From Corynebacterium mustelae (GTDB lineage Bacteria > Actinomycetota > Actinomycetes > Mycobacteriales > Mycobacteriaceae): DNA of 64,000 nt. A program made the translations under genes and the position numbers. The notes beneath the pieces are model-generated. The model had not been told where the DNA came from. It searched no databases and saw only the letters and a list, made by a program, of their open reading frames with translations. The stretch covers positions 62,001 through 126,000 of the forward strand of contig NZ_CP011542.1 of assembly GCF_001020985.1 (NCBI RefSeq), in the 5' to 3' direction. Position 1 is the stretch's first letter. Every line of letters starts with the position of its first letter. Positions 27,801 to 34,890 of the stretch are shown here, one piece after another.

Positions 27801-27908
27801 GGTGATTTGCCCTTAACTGGTGGCAGCGGGGTGCACATGTGGGCATTGTGTGCTGCGGCCTTATTTAGTACGGCACTAGCTATGGTGGTGCGCAACCGTA
27901 GGGCGTAA
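24846..27908 (+). CDS. Tip pilin/adhesin, SpaC-type, with von Willebrand A domain
   Basis: 1020-residue surface adhesin. Signal peptide, an N-terminal region (about 40-370) with beta-rich collagen-adhesin-like segments, then a vWA domain whose MIDAS DLSAS begins at Asp394. Next come CnaB-type domains and a late E-box YYLVEQRAPDGYH (Glu924). The sorting signal LPLTG is at 988-992, followed by a membrane helix and RNRRA tail. GGAGG precedes the ATG. It likely caps the pilus and binds host ligands, as vWA tip pilins do. None of the dispersed 10-mers fall in this 3-kb gene. Confidence 0.93.
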   Translation: MLSRMRLRKSVAILVTALVCGGLAPLSATSIDARSVESDETAQLSTKTPPSNSAHMETSSATEAQEPEPFVDSTLAKQSVPVTEYEHVIARIEQQKWDIRTRANLRGSVDTIDVAFPSLGQVLSNHQQLKVWRVSTPMNSAPEYQLLRLTAETNFADGYIAVVGDKLSIDFTQPITLAADAHIRMQYESSSVPTIDPNTVSITVAGEITSLPEPGEKQQEYSDSVEQHTGLCFWDTASVSWVRKRINSRLGYEATHVVDQDDNAPMRRDALSFQFKNSQHSDIFYQPVVHIDGAPLEAEQDFRLRYEENQLTITFSDSRKIRPGSTIKVGFIFRGDTTGGYSPRVSKPTVEVRVCELDDDEVSDSSAMGFLHTTVVPNPPVVHRCGQRVGVVFDLSASIGDDGLAKFKEAGLGIINGLRGTSTELGIYNFASYSPAMRSDTTGRTWTNPLDMQSSENVDRLINTVKALAIDRQAGGTNWEAGLANVLKQNLDIVYFVTDGQPTNYVGWEEQWAQAPAHWLDKRDYDRLNWRLLYEQRGDAGYVTHVSDINRAVTIANAIKEQGTRVEAVSVGLRGNRIGVLRDEAAYQQDGDYWEYYYPRAQWGEARYAWGVPEKNRGFWGAHPGIPKPENVEDIYGSTADNVYRSYSEAIAGWTTDVDMLQYISGGKRGEDYHVIKDFQAVTDALVRRVLQECHNKVIVKKKLTEYISGTENVSYTGGEKVAGWNFGAQVGNSGNVRLIHESATTDLEGEAAFEYRRSSAADGEIVITENLGSQPDVALKSVATGRDGSPQYARCTRNGRQVKVGAVRDSTSSQRFKQNAFSVAISTTGMTETEAFGPIVCEVENIKNSRTISVAIQKFGLDGNNSSRTHKVAGAHFELFVANPKGSGFRMGNKLQDFTPVPGQEGFLALPTEIAAGTYYLVEQRAPDGYHLLPAPVLFRIESRPGSWPKGTIVNSADTPGVDVHHGKGNPKHNVVFYINDIQQGDLPLTGGSGVHMWALCAAALFSTALAMVVRNRRA

Positions 27909-28035
27909 CGGACGTTGCCGCTCCAAAAAACAGCTGACAATATATGAGCTGGGCGGGGCGGCACACTGTCTCAACAAAAAATATCCCCATAGCTCTAGCC
28001 GAAGCTGGTTGGTGGTTTAAGGTGCTGTTACCACT

Positions 28036-28071
28036 AGTGGGTGTCTACCAAGATTCAGGTAGACACCCACT
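28036..28071. terminator. Bidirectional terminator-like hairpin
   Basis: Perfect 14-bp stem AGTGGGTGTCTACC/GGTAGACACCCACT with an eight-base loop, between the convergent tip-pilin and symporter genes. The plus side is followed by TTAAATTAAC, a weak U-tract. It probably ends both operons. Confidence 0.75.
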
Positions 28072-28104
28072 TAAATTAACTACGCAACCGAGATTTTCTG
28101 CGAG

Positions 28105-29520
28105 CTATTTTGATGGTGTAGTAGCCGATTCTGACATGTGTTCGGGGGTTGAATCAATTGCAGCATCAATCGGATCTTCGTTGACTGCTTCGTCGAAAGC
28201 GGAATGTCCGTGCTCTGCGGCGTCCCAGACCTTCTGATTAAGCAGACCTTCTCGCTTGGCGACGATCACTGAAATCAGATTCTGGCCGGTTACGTTAACT
28301 GCGGTACGTCCCATATCAATGATCGGTTCAGTTGCCAGCAGCAGCCCTACGCCAGCCAGCGGCAATCCCAATGTTGACAGGGTAAGAGTGAGCATGACGG
28401 TTGCGCCAGTGGTGCCTGCGGTTGCTGCGGAACCGAAAACTGACACCAAAACAATGAGAATGTAGTGGGTGAAATTCAATTCCACGTTGTAGAAGTTTGC
28501 AACGAAAATTGCGGCTATTGCTGGGAATACCGCTGCGCAACCATCCATCTTGGTGGTGGCACCTAGCGGGATTGCAAAGGAAGCATATGCGCGAGGAACT
28601 CCCATTGATTTTTCGGCAACGCGTTGATTAACCGGCATGGTTCCCATAGATGACCGAGTAACGAAACCTAACGAGGTGATTGGCCATACCCGCTTGAAGA
28701 ATCCAATAACTGGGATACGGTGATAGGCGAGTACTGCTGGGTAGATTCCGAAGATAACCACTGCAAGCCCTAGATAGATCACGAAGACGAATTGCGCCAG
28801 CGACCCCAAGGCATCCCAACCGTAGGTGGCTACCGCATTTCCGAGCAGGGCGGCGGTGCCGATTGGTGCAAGGCGGATGATCCACCACAGCACAACCTGG
28901 ACCACGTTAAGAAGGGATTCGGTGAAGCTTAAGAATGGTTCGGCGGCCTTACCAGCTTTAAGTGCAGCGATGCCGATGGCCATTGATACGACGATCAGTT
29001 GTAGGGCGTTGAAATCTAAAGTGGTTCCGGAATCCTGAACCTTTGCGGTGAGCCCAAGGATGTTATTGGGGATAACAGAGTTGATAAAGCCTAGCCAGGA
29101 ACCAGTTTTGCTTGGCTCAGCAGCGGTTGCTGCGTCGATTGTGCTGTTGATCCCTGGCTTAAAGATCAAGCCGATCAGGATTGCGGACGTCACTGAGAAG
29201 AATGCGGTAATTGCGAACCAGATGAGGGTTTGAATTGCAAGCCGTGCGGCGTTGGCAACTTTCCGGAGGTTAGAGATCGAGGTAACCACAGCCGCGAAGA
29301 TAAGTGGCGCGATCATGATCTTTAATAGTTGCACATAGGTGCCGCCAAGCCAGGCTAAAACACTGCTTAACCAGCTCATTTCCTCTTCGGGTAACCCTGC
29401 ATTGAGATTGCGGGCTACCAATCCGAGGATCACACCTATGATCAAACCCAAGGTAATTTGGACACCAAAGCCACGTAGCCACGCGGGAATAATGCGTGAC
29501 TTGGTTGCTCCATTAGTCAT
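28105..29520 (-). CDS. Dicarboxylate/amino acid:cation symporter (DAACS family)
   Basis: 471-residue SLC1-type secondary transporter for C4-dicarboxylates or acidic amino acids. Signatures are the early KIMIAPLIFAAVV segment, the serine-rich reentrant loop region TRSSMGTMP, GATTKMDGCA, and the second hairpin with ATEPIIDMGRTAVNVTGQ. About eight membrane helices and two hairpins are evident. The C-terminal tail is acidic and extended. A GTAGAC-N6-GTCTAC palindrome lies 180 bases upstream of the start. Confidence 0.92.
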   Translation of the reverse strand: MTNGATKSRIIPAWLRGFGVQITLGLIIGVILGLVARNLNAGLPEEEMSWLSSVLAWLGGTYVQLLKIMIAPLIFAAVVTSISNLRKVANAARLAIQTLIWFAITAFFSVTSAILIGLIFKPGINSTIDAATAAEPSKTGSWLGFINSVIPNNILGLTAKVQDSGTTLDFNALQLIVVSMAIGIAALKAGKAAEPFLSFTESLLNVVQVVLWWIIRLAPIGTAALLGNAVATYGWDALGSLAQFVFVIYLGLAVVIFGIYPAVLAYHRIPVIGFFKRVWPITSLGFVTRSSMGTMPVNQRVAEKSMGVPRAYASFAIPLGATTKMDGCAAVFPAIAAIFVANFYNVELNFTHYILIVLVSVFGSAATAGTTGATVMLTLTLSTLGLPLAGVGLLLATEPIIDMGRTAVNVTGQNLISVIVAKREGLLNQKVWDAAEHGHSAFDEAVNEDPIDAAIDSTPEHMSESATTPSK

Positions 29521-29662
29521 GAATGTTCTCCTTAACCAAGAATTGTTGCTAATGAAGCTTTAGACTAAGCGGTCTGCGATGCTTTGTAAAGTTGGCGGTA
29601 TCCTGCTGGGGTTATCCTGGTTTTTCTTTCATTCGATATCTGTTAAAGGTGCAGTGCAGCTT

Positions 29663-29672
29663 GCTTTTCGAC
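29663..29672. repeat. Intergenic copy of the dispersed word GCTTNTCGAC
   Basis: GCTTTTCGAC followed by GC, in the gap upstream of the symporter gene and outside any gene. Confidence 0.8.
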
Positions 29673-29698
29673 GCTCTGTTGATGACAATGCAAGATTG

Positions 29699-29716
29699 GT
29701 AGACAGATTGGTCTAC
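29699..29716. promoter_or_regulatory. GTAGAC-N6-GTCTAC palindrome
   Basis: Perfect inverted repeat with a six-base spacer, upstream of the symporter gene; the AGATTGGT in its spacer region is also directly repeated. A near-identical element with the same spacing (GTAGAC-N6-GTCTAA) precedes the ROK regulator gene, which suggests one regulator for both. On the plus strand TTTT follows, so a small terminator cannot be excluded. Confidence 0.45.
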
Positions 29717-29718
29717 TT

Positions 29719-30660
29719 TTAGCCACGTAGTACTCGCAGTGCTCGCTTGGCGCGCAGCGAAAATGGCACTGGTACTTCCGCTTCGGGTATTTCGGGGTCA
29801 AGTGGCGGACAGTTTTCTATTTCTGCAACGACTAATGCCCGCACGTGTTTGTTGTACGGCATATCTTCATGCATAACGAGCATGTGCTGTGCGGTGTCTT
29901 GTACGTAGATATTGTTGGAGTGGCGCCCATCTAAGAAGCATGACTCTACTGGGGTGATGATTGCATCGGATCGGGTGGTGATGCAGCTGTAGTGAATTCC
30001 GGGGATCGTGTCACCGGTTGCGTTTAGGGCGTCGATAAGCGGTGAATCGCTGAGCATTTCAAAACCGGACGGGCCAAACCAGGCGGTGATGAGCTGATGG
30101 ATGCGTCGCTGAACATGTGGGGTTAGTGCAATATCGGGTAGGAAACCACCCGGTTGAGTGCCATGATTGGGAACCGACAAGCAAATGAGTTGATGGACTT
30201 TGCTACTGCCGCCTAAAAAGTGCATCCAGTAGCGAGCTAGTATTCCGCCTTGGGAATGGCCCACCAATATAGCTTTTCTTGCTCCGGTTACGGTCAAAAC
30301 CGCGTCGATGTAAGCGCCGACTTGTGCAGCTGATTCTGCGACAGCATCGGTGCTTCGATTTCCGAAATCTGGTGCAAATACTGCATAGCCTAATTCGCGT
30401 AACTCAGTGCCAAGCCCTGCCCAGCACGCTTTGGTCTCGCCGGTACCGTGAATCAGGATAACTGGGCAAGGGTGCTTTGGGCTCGTGCGGGAACGCCAAT
30501 CGTCTTCAAAGATTTTTGCGGTAGGGATCCTGGCTACCAGTGGTAGAGTGTGTCGTTTTGTGTTCGTCGTGGTTTCGGCCGGTAAATCATCAGACTGTTG
30601 ATTGGTTTGAGATGAATGCGCGGGTGTTGGAGTCATAACTCCAGCAAACCAGAATTTCAT
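29719..30660 (-). CDS. Alpha/beta-hydrolase, lipase-like
   Basis: 313-residue serine hydrolase. The oxyanion/HG motif LIHGTGETKACW is near residue 70, the nucleophile elbow GHSQGGILARYW near 145, and SVPNHGT follows it. The catalytic Asp and His lie later (ITPVESCF and AQHMLVMHED regions). The pattern is that of secreted triacylglycerol lipases (LipA/EstA-like), but no clear signal peptide is seen. The in-frame start of 30660 overlaps the glycosylase stop by four bases; an ATG at 30636 (MTPTPAHS) is an alternative. Probably co-transcribed with mpg. Confidence 0.85.
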   Translation of the reverse strand: MKFWFAGVMTPTPAHSSQTNQQSDDLPAETTTNTKRHTLPLVARIPTAKIFEDDWRSRTSPKHPCPVILIHGTGETKACWAGLGTELRELGYAVFAPDFGNRSTDAVAESAAQVGAYIDAVLTVTGARKAILVGHSQGGILARYWMHFLGGSSKVHQLICLSVPNHGTQPGGFLPDIALTPHVQRRIHQLITAWFGPSGFEMLSDSPLIDALNATGDTIPGIHYSCITTRSDAIITPVESCFLDGRHSNNIYVQDTAQHMLVMHEDMPYNKHVRALVVAEIENCPPLDPEIPEAEVPVPFSLRAKRALRVLRG

Positions 30661-31238
30661 TCCCTATGCTGATCAGGCTGGGGCGGATAGCCCTTACGGG
30701 CGGATACGCTGGCGTGATTGGGGATCCAAAACCGAAGTTTGGCTTCGGTGTTTTTCGAGATGCCAATCCGGGTACCGCGAACGATTTCCGGTACGGCGCT
30801 ACGTTCGGTGAATTGCACCAGTGGGCCGTAGATGGATTCTTTATTTAACTCAAGGCTTAACCCTAGCGCGGCTCCGAAATTGCCGGGGCCTTGGGCTAGT
30901 CGGTGAAATGGCATTTGGCCACGACGCTGAAGTGCTAATGGGATACCGTCAATCACTTCGCCAGCCCGTAGTAGGCATGCGTGTCCCACGCCCTCTGGGG
31001 CGCACACAATATTTCCAGCAAGGTGGATGCCATAGGAGCGGTAAACGTATAGCCGGGCGGGTGGGCCAAACATTGCAATATTTCGTCGGGTCATTCCGCG
31101 GTAGGTGTGGGAGGCGGGGTCGGATGCGCCTAAATAGGCCTCGACTTCGGTGATGCGGATGGTTACCCCAGCGTGTGAAATTGTGGCACCCAGTAATAAT
31201 GGGGCAACTATATTGGCTGGTTGTCCGAAGTCAATCAT
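30657..31238 (-). CDS. 3-methyladenine DNA glycosylase (Mpg/AAG family)
   Basis: Base-excision repair enzyme removing alkylated purines. Family motifs are ITEVEAYLGASDPASHTYRG, RNIAMFGPPARLYVYRSYGIH with the catalytic Glu and nucleotide-flipping Tyr regions, CLLRAGEVIDG and GPGNFGAALGL. A length of 193-203 residues is normal. The ATG at 31238 (MIDFGQPAN) fits family starts better than the 31268 extension. A second, unrelated methyladenine glycosylase (Tag) is encoded 9 kb away. Confidence 0.9.
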   Translation of the reverse strand: MIDFGQPANIVAPLLLGATISHAGVTIRITEVEAYLGASDPASHTYRGMTRRNIAMFGPPARLYVYRSYGIHLAGNIVCAPEGVGHACLLRAGEVIDGIPLALQRRGQMPFHRLAQGPGNFGAALGLSLELNKESIYGPLVQFTERSAVPEIVRGTRIGISKNTEAKLRFWIPNHASVSARKGYPPQPDQHRE

Positions 31239-31260
31239 CACACATAACTGTAGCTGAAAT

Positions 31261-31303
31261 GGCTGCACCCATGTAGGGAGCAGATTTGATGATGGGTATA
31301 GCC
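31261..31303. promoter_or_regulatory. Inverted repeat in the mpg/nitroreductase divergent gap
   Basis: GGCT-N2-ACCCAT (31261-31272) is mirrored by ATGGGT-N2-AGCC (31292-31303) across 19 bases, in the shared upstream region of two divergent genes. It is an operator candidate without a known binder. Confidence 0.3.
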
Positions 31304-31385
31304 GGAACGTGGAAAATTTTGATGACGCTTCAACAACATGATAGGCTGAGTATCAATTGACTTTTCACCAAGAGAAAGAGAAAAC

Positions 31386-31958
31386 ATGAACGTTTCTGAA
31401 GCAATCAAAACCCGACGTGCAATTCGCAGCTACACCGATCAAGAACTAACCGACCAGGTAGTAGACAACGTTGTTTCTTTGGCACTAGAGGCCCCTACCG
31501 CTTTTAACCTCCAGCGTGCTGATCTCGTTGTTGTCCGCGATCAGGCCGTCAAGGACGGTTTGTTTGCTGCGTCGAACCAGACACAGCTGCGGGACGCACC
31601 AGTAGTTTTGGTTGTCGTTGCTCGCACTGGAGTTCCGACTGACATTATTGATGTTCTTGGTGAAGATTACGGTGCTGGTGTTGTTCAGTACTTCGAATCG
31701 CTGGATGCTGCAAAACTGCGAGAATCTGCCATGAAAGATGCAGTCCTAGTCGGCGCCTTTGCTTTGATTGCTGCACAGGCTGAAGGTTTGGCTACCTCAC
31801 CAACCACCGGTTGGGATGAAGCAAAGGTCCTTGAGGCTGTTGGGCTGCCGGCTGATGGTGAGCACGGTGTCGCGTTGGTTATCGCGATGGGTTATGGCAA
31901 TGAACAACCTGCTCACCCAGGTCGAAACGCCTCCCGCCGTGTCAATGACCGCTACTAA
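31386..31958 (+). CDS. Nitroreductase-family FMN oxidoreductase
   Basis: 190-residue flavoprotein of the nitroreductase superfamily. The N-terminal RRAIRSYTDQEL is the FMN phosphate-binding motif. APTAFNLQRADLVVV follows, and the C-terminal VIAMGYG and HPGRNASRR close the FMN site. Members reduce nitro compounds, quinones or similar electrophiles with NAD(P)H. Physiological substrate unknown. AGAGAAAGAG precedes the ATG. A GTGCCGT/ACGGCAC hairpin follows the stop (31965-31982) but without a T-run. Confidence 0.9.
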   Translation: MNVSEAIKTRRAIRSYTDQELTDQVVDNVVSLALEAPTAFNLQRADLVVVRDQAVKDGLFAASNQTQLRDAPVVLVVVARTGVPTDIIDVLGEDYGAGVVQYFESLDAAKLRESAMKDAVLVGAFALIAAQAEGLATSPTTGWDEAKVLEAVGLPADGEHGVALVIAMGYGNEQPAHPGRNASRRVNDRY

Positions 31959-32000
31959 AAGTCTGTGCCGTACTAACGGCACCTACTGATAAAACAAAGC

Positions 32001-32065
32001 AAAGTGGGTCATAATTTAAGGTACTGCTCATTCGTTGAAAGGTATCGTAAATTATGACCCATTTT
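32001..32065. promoter_or_regulatory. 18-bp inverted repeat enclosing the gamma-carbonic anhydrase start codon
   Basis: AAAGTGGGTCATAATTTA (32001-32018) pairs with the complementary segment 32048-32065, broken only by one G-T pair; the inner 14 pairs are perfect. The right arm contains the ATG and first four codons of the carbonic anhydrase gene, and GAAAGG (ribosome site) lies in the loop. In RNA this would hide the start codon; in DNA it could be an operator. Confidence 0.6.
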
Positions 32066-32644
32066 GTTGGACCACTTATCCTGCCGTTTAACGGTAAAAC
32101 ACCACGCATCCACGCCACCGCCTATATCGCGCCTACAGCAACCATCATCGGCGATGTGGAAATCGGGGCACATTCTTCGGTGTTCTATGGTTGCGTGCTT
32201 CGGGCGGATGTCAATGCAATCCGGGTGGGGGAGCGAACCAATATCCAAGATAATTGTGTGCTCCATGTCGACTCTGATGCCCCTTGCACGCTTGGCGACG
32301 ATGTGACGGTGGGGCATCTGGCGCTAGTACATGGCGCCACCGTTGCTGATGGCGTCTTAGTGGGAATGAAATCAGCGCTATTATCCCGCTCTCGTATAGG
32401 TGCGGGTTCGCTTATCGCAGCAGGTGCAGTGGTATTGGAGGGACAGGAAATTCCTGAAAAATCCCTCGCCGCTGGGGTTCCAGCTAAAGTGCGCCGGGAG
32501 CTTTCCGACGAACAATCACAAGCGTTTATTCCACATGCTGCGCGATATGTTGAGACTGCCGCGGGGCAGGCTGATCCTTCGCAGGCACTTGATCTCAGTG
32601 AAGTTACCTACGAAGAGCAATCACGTGGGAAAGGCAACCTATAA
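32054..32644 (+). CDS. Gamma-class carbonic anhydrase-like hexapeptide protein
   Basis: 196-residue left-handed beta-helix protein with hexapeptide repeats from residue 20 to 150. Zinc-ligand-type histidines are seen in NCVLHVD, TVGHLALVHGATV (first and second His). This is the pattern of YrdA/CaiE-type gamma carbonic anhydrases. The RADVNAIRVGERTNIQDN segment is highly conserved in the family. Either hydrates CO2 or acts as an inactive homologue; activity cannot be judged by eye. Translation may be limited by the hairpin over its start. Confidence 0.88.
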   Translation: MTHFVGPLILPFNGKTPRIHATAYIAPTATIIGDVEIGAHSSVFYGCVLRADVNAIRVGERTNIQDNCVLHVDSDAPCTLGDDVTVGHLALVHGATVADGVLVGMKSALLSRSRIGAGSLIAAGAVVLEGQEIPEKSLAAGVPAKVRRELSDEQSQAFIPHAARYVETAAGQADPSQALDLSEVTYEEQSRGKGNL

Positions 32645-32684
32645 AGCCCTTATCCCACATGATGTTCAAAGTTTTCGCTAGCGG

Positions 32685-33740
32685 CTAGATCGCGTACTGC
32701 GAGGAACCGGTAACGATTTGTTTTGCGAAATTGATCGGGTCGGTCAAAAGCCCACTCAAGGCCACCGATCGAGCTGCAGCCCGAGCGTTATCTATATGGG
32801 TCGGAATAACGCGTATTTCGACGTTTGCGTGCTTGGAGGCCCGCAACGCCCGACCAACAGCGTGGGCGTCTGCGGAATTTTCAAAAGCTGAACCCGCCAG
32901 AACTATGGTGTCCGGCGAAGTCTTGGAAGCCAGATCCATCGCGGCAGCTTCAACGCTTGTGTAATTGCCTACTTCTAATAACTTCACGGAGTTATAGGTA
33001 TGAACAGCAGCGCCAATGGAATCATCCACATAGAAAATCAGGCCGCGATGCTCATGTACCTTAGGCACCTTTGGTAAACGCTTTTGGTTTGGTCGAGGTT
33101 TGGGAGCAGGTTTTGGCGGAATCTGGGTGTGCTGCTCCGCACCAGCGATAGCCTCAATGACACTTGCTATGGTGATCGGCACATCTAGTGCCTGGTGAAG
33201 TGGATTGACTATATCGGCATGATCCCAACCCAAATTGGCTGCGGTGATTAGTGAGTGATCATCCACTATTCCTGAGGTAGAGATCCCTAAGTTTGCTAGT
33301 GGTAGTTTGCTATCCGACACCATGCGGATTATGTGGGGCACCATCTCATTAACAAAATTTTGAACACTGTGCTCTGCAGGGCTGATTTCCACAAATTGTT
33401 CCCTCAGCAATTGACCGCGAGTGCCATAGACGCCTAAGTATGTGGATTTTGTGCCAATAGCCATGCCAACATGAACCCAGGGGCTTGGGGTCAGCTCCAG
33501 CGGAATCTTTGGTCGTCCGGGGCCGATAGGCATGATTTTGTCGGGACGCTCCCGAACTAATTGAGCACCCATCAATCCAAGTACCGCACGGGTAATGGTT
33601 GGCTGCGAGTGTGGGGAATGATCGACCAAGAAGGTGCGGGTTACCGGCTGCTTCAGTCGAATTAATTGTAGACATAGCGCGGCCGGATTGCTCGGTCCGG
33701 TGAATATAGTCGAATGACTAAAGCTGCTTTCAGTTCGCAT
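32685..33740 (-). CDS. ROK-family transcriptional regulator
   Basis: 351-residue protein. An N-terminal winged helix (about residues 18-65, with SQPTITRAVLGLMGAQLV and GRPKIPLEL) is followed by a degenerate ROK sugar-kinase fold with HVGMAIGTKSTYLGVYG, NLGISTSGIVDDHS and a shortened C-terminal half. A Pro/Lys-rich insert (PPKPAPKPRPNQKRLPKV) interrupts the fold near 210-230. The zinc-binding CxCGxxGC loop of typical ROK proteins is missing. It probably senses a sugar or phosphosugar. A GTAGAC-N6-GTCTAA element upstream may be its own operator. Confidence 0.85.
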   Translation of the reverse strand: MRTESSFSHSTIFTGPSNPAALCLQLIRLKQPVTRTFLVDHSPHSQPTITRAVLGLMGAQLVRERPDKIMPIGPGRPKIPLELTPSPWVHVGMAIGTKSTYLGVYGTRGQLLREQFVEISPAEHSVQNFVNEMVPHIIRMVSDSKLPLANLGISTSGIVDDHSLITAANLGWDHADIVNPLHQALDVPITIASVIEAIAGAEQHTQIPPKPAPKPRPNQKRLPKVPKVHEHRGLIFYVDDSIGAAVHTYNSVKLLEVGNYTSVEAAAMDLASKTSPDTIVLAGSAFENSADAHAVGRALRASKHANVEIRVIPTHIDNARAAARSVALSGLLTDPINFAKQIVTGSSQYAI

Positions 33741-34059
33741 GGGAAGAAAGCATAGTGGCAGTAGACTATTCTGTCTAATTCATGTATAGGAAAAGACGTT
33801 AAAACAAAATTGTCGATACGTCTCCGGATGGGTAATTGGTGGTCAGGAAAATATTACAAGGTCATCTGGTTTTTATTACTTTAGAGCGTTCGATAATCTT
33901 TCAATTTCAAACTAACGCTTTTTGCTACTCTGTTGAGTAATCACGGGTTTTTCAATCAATCTTTCAAAGTTATTATTGTTTATCTGTATAAATCTTCCAG
34001 TTGATGGCAGCTTTATGCATAAAAATAATCCCTTGTAGTTTGGTAAAAGTTTAATAACT
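33741..34059. other. AT-rich intergenic region between ROK regulator and sirtuin
   Basis: About 320 bases without a gene. It carries the GTAGAC element next to the regulator start and two AATCTTTCAA repeats (about 33893 and 33957). I see no credible terminator, RNA or protein. Confidence 0.5.
33761..33778. promoter_or_regulatory. GTAGAC-N6-GTCTAA element upstream of the ROK regulator
   Basis: One mismatch from the palindrome at 29699, with identical spacing, 21 bases upstream of the regulator start codon. Consistent with autoregulation by inference. Confidence 0.45.
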
Positions 34060-34851
34060 TTATAAGTTATCTACGTACTGCGTAATTAGGGGCAAAGCAA
34101 CCGCAGCAGTACTGTCCCAGCTGAACGAACATAGCGCAGACAGTTCCGTCTTGGCAGGAGAAATCTCAACAATCGGTGTCCCCAACTGATGTGCCACATA
34201 AGGCAAAGATGCAGCGGGCTGCACTACTCCCGAAGTTCCCACAATCACCACCAGATCCGCATTCATCATCCAATGCTGGGCAACTAACCACTCGTCTTCT
34301 GGCAATGCTTCGCCAAACCATACAACGCCAGGCCGGATCAGGCCACCACAGAACTCACAGCTTGGCGGTGCTAACCGCGCGACGGGGGCGTCGATAAGCG
34401 AAATATCGGAGGCTGCGGTACCACAATCAGTACAACGCCAAGCAAACAAGCTACCGTGCAGGTGGCTCACTGATTTTTGCCCCGCCCGTTCGTGTAAATT
34501 ATCAATATTCTGCGTTGTTACATGAAATTCGGGTACCAATTTAGCCCACCGCGCCAATGCCATATGTCCCGCATTAGGTTCTGCTTTGCTGGCGAGATGC
34601 GCCCGCCACAGATACCATGCCCACATCGGATCTGGATCCCGGTGCCACGCCGAAATACTCGCCATCGCCTTAGGGTCAACGTTCTCCCATAGCCCGGTCT
34701 TATCATTTCGATACGTATCTAGACCCGACTCGGCCGACATCCCTGCGCCACTAAACACATGAACTCGCCTGGCCTGGCTAAGCAAGCTGAGAAAACCGGA
34801 AGGGCACTGCGCGGTGGATTCTGCCGAAAATCGCCTGTTCATAGTGCCCAT
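34060..34851 (-). CDS. cobB: Sir2-family NAD-dependent deacylase (SIRT5/CobB-like class III)
   Basis: 263-residue sirtuin. FSGAGMSAESGLDTYR near residue 34 binds NAD. The segment WAWYLWRAHLA carries a YxxR pair, the family signature for binding succinyl- or malonyl-lysine in CobB and SIRT5. TQNIDNLHERAG, the catalytic His in LHGS, zinc cysteines CTDC and CEFC, and GTSGVVQPAA complete the fold. A shorter start at 34842 (MNRRF) is possible. It is divergent from the GNAT-LOG gene with about 40 bases between starts. It differs in class from the sirtuin at 10576. Confidence 0.9.
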   Translation of the reverse strand: MGTMNRRFSAESTAQCPSGFLSLLSQARRVHVFSGAGMSAESGLDTYRNDKTGLWENVDPKAMASISAWHRDPDPMWAWYLWRAHLASKAEPNAGHMALARWAKLVPEFHVTTQNIDNLHERAGQKSVSHLHGSLFAWRCTDCGTAASDISLIDAPVARLAPPSCEFCGGLIRPGVVWFGEALPEDEWLVAQHWMMNADLVVIVGTSGVVQPAASLPYVAHQLGTPIVEISPAKTELSALCSFSWDSTAAVALPLITQYVDNL

Positions 34852-34890
34852 TCTATTGATTTACGGTACTGGGGTTTAGAATTTACAGAC

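Noticed and set aside
31965..31982. GTGCCGT/ACGGCAC hairpin as terminator of the nitroreductase gene
   Set aside because: Stem is only 7 bp and no T-run follows on either side.
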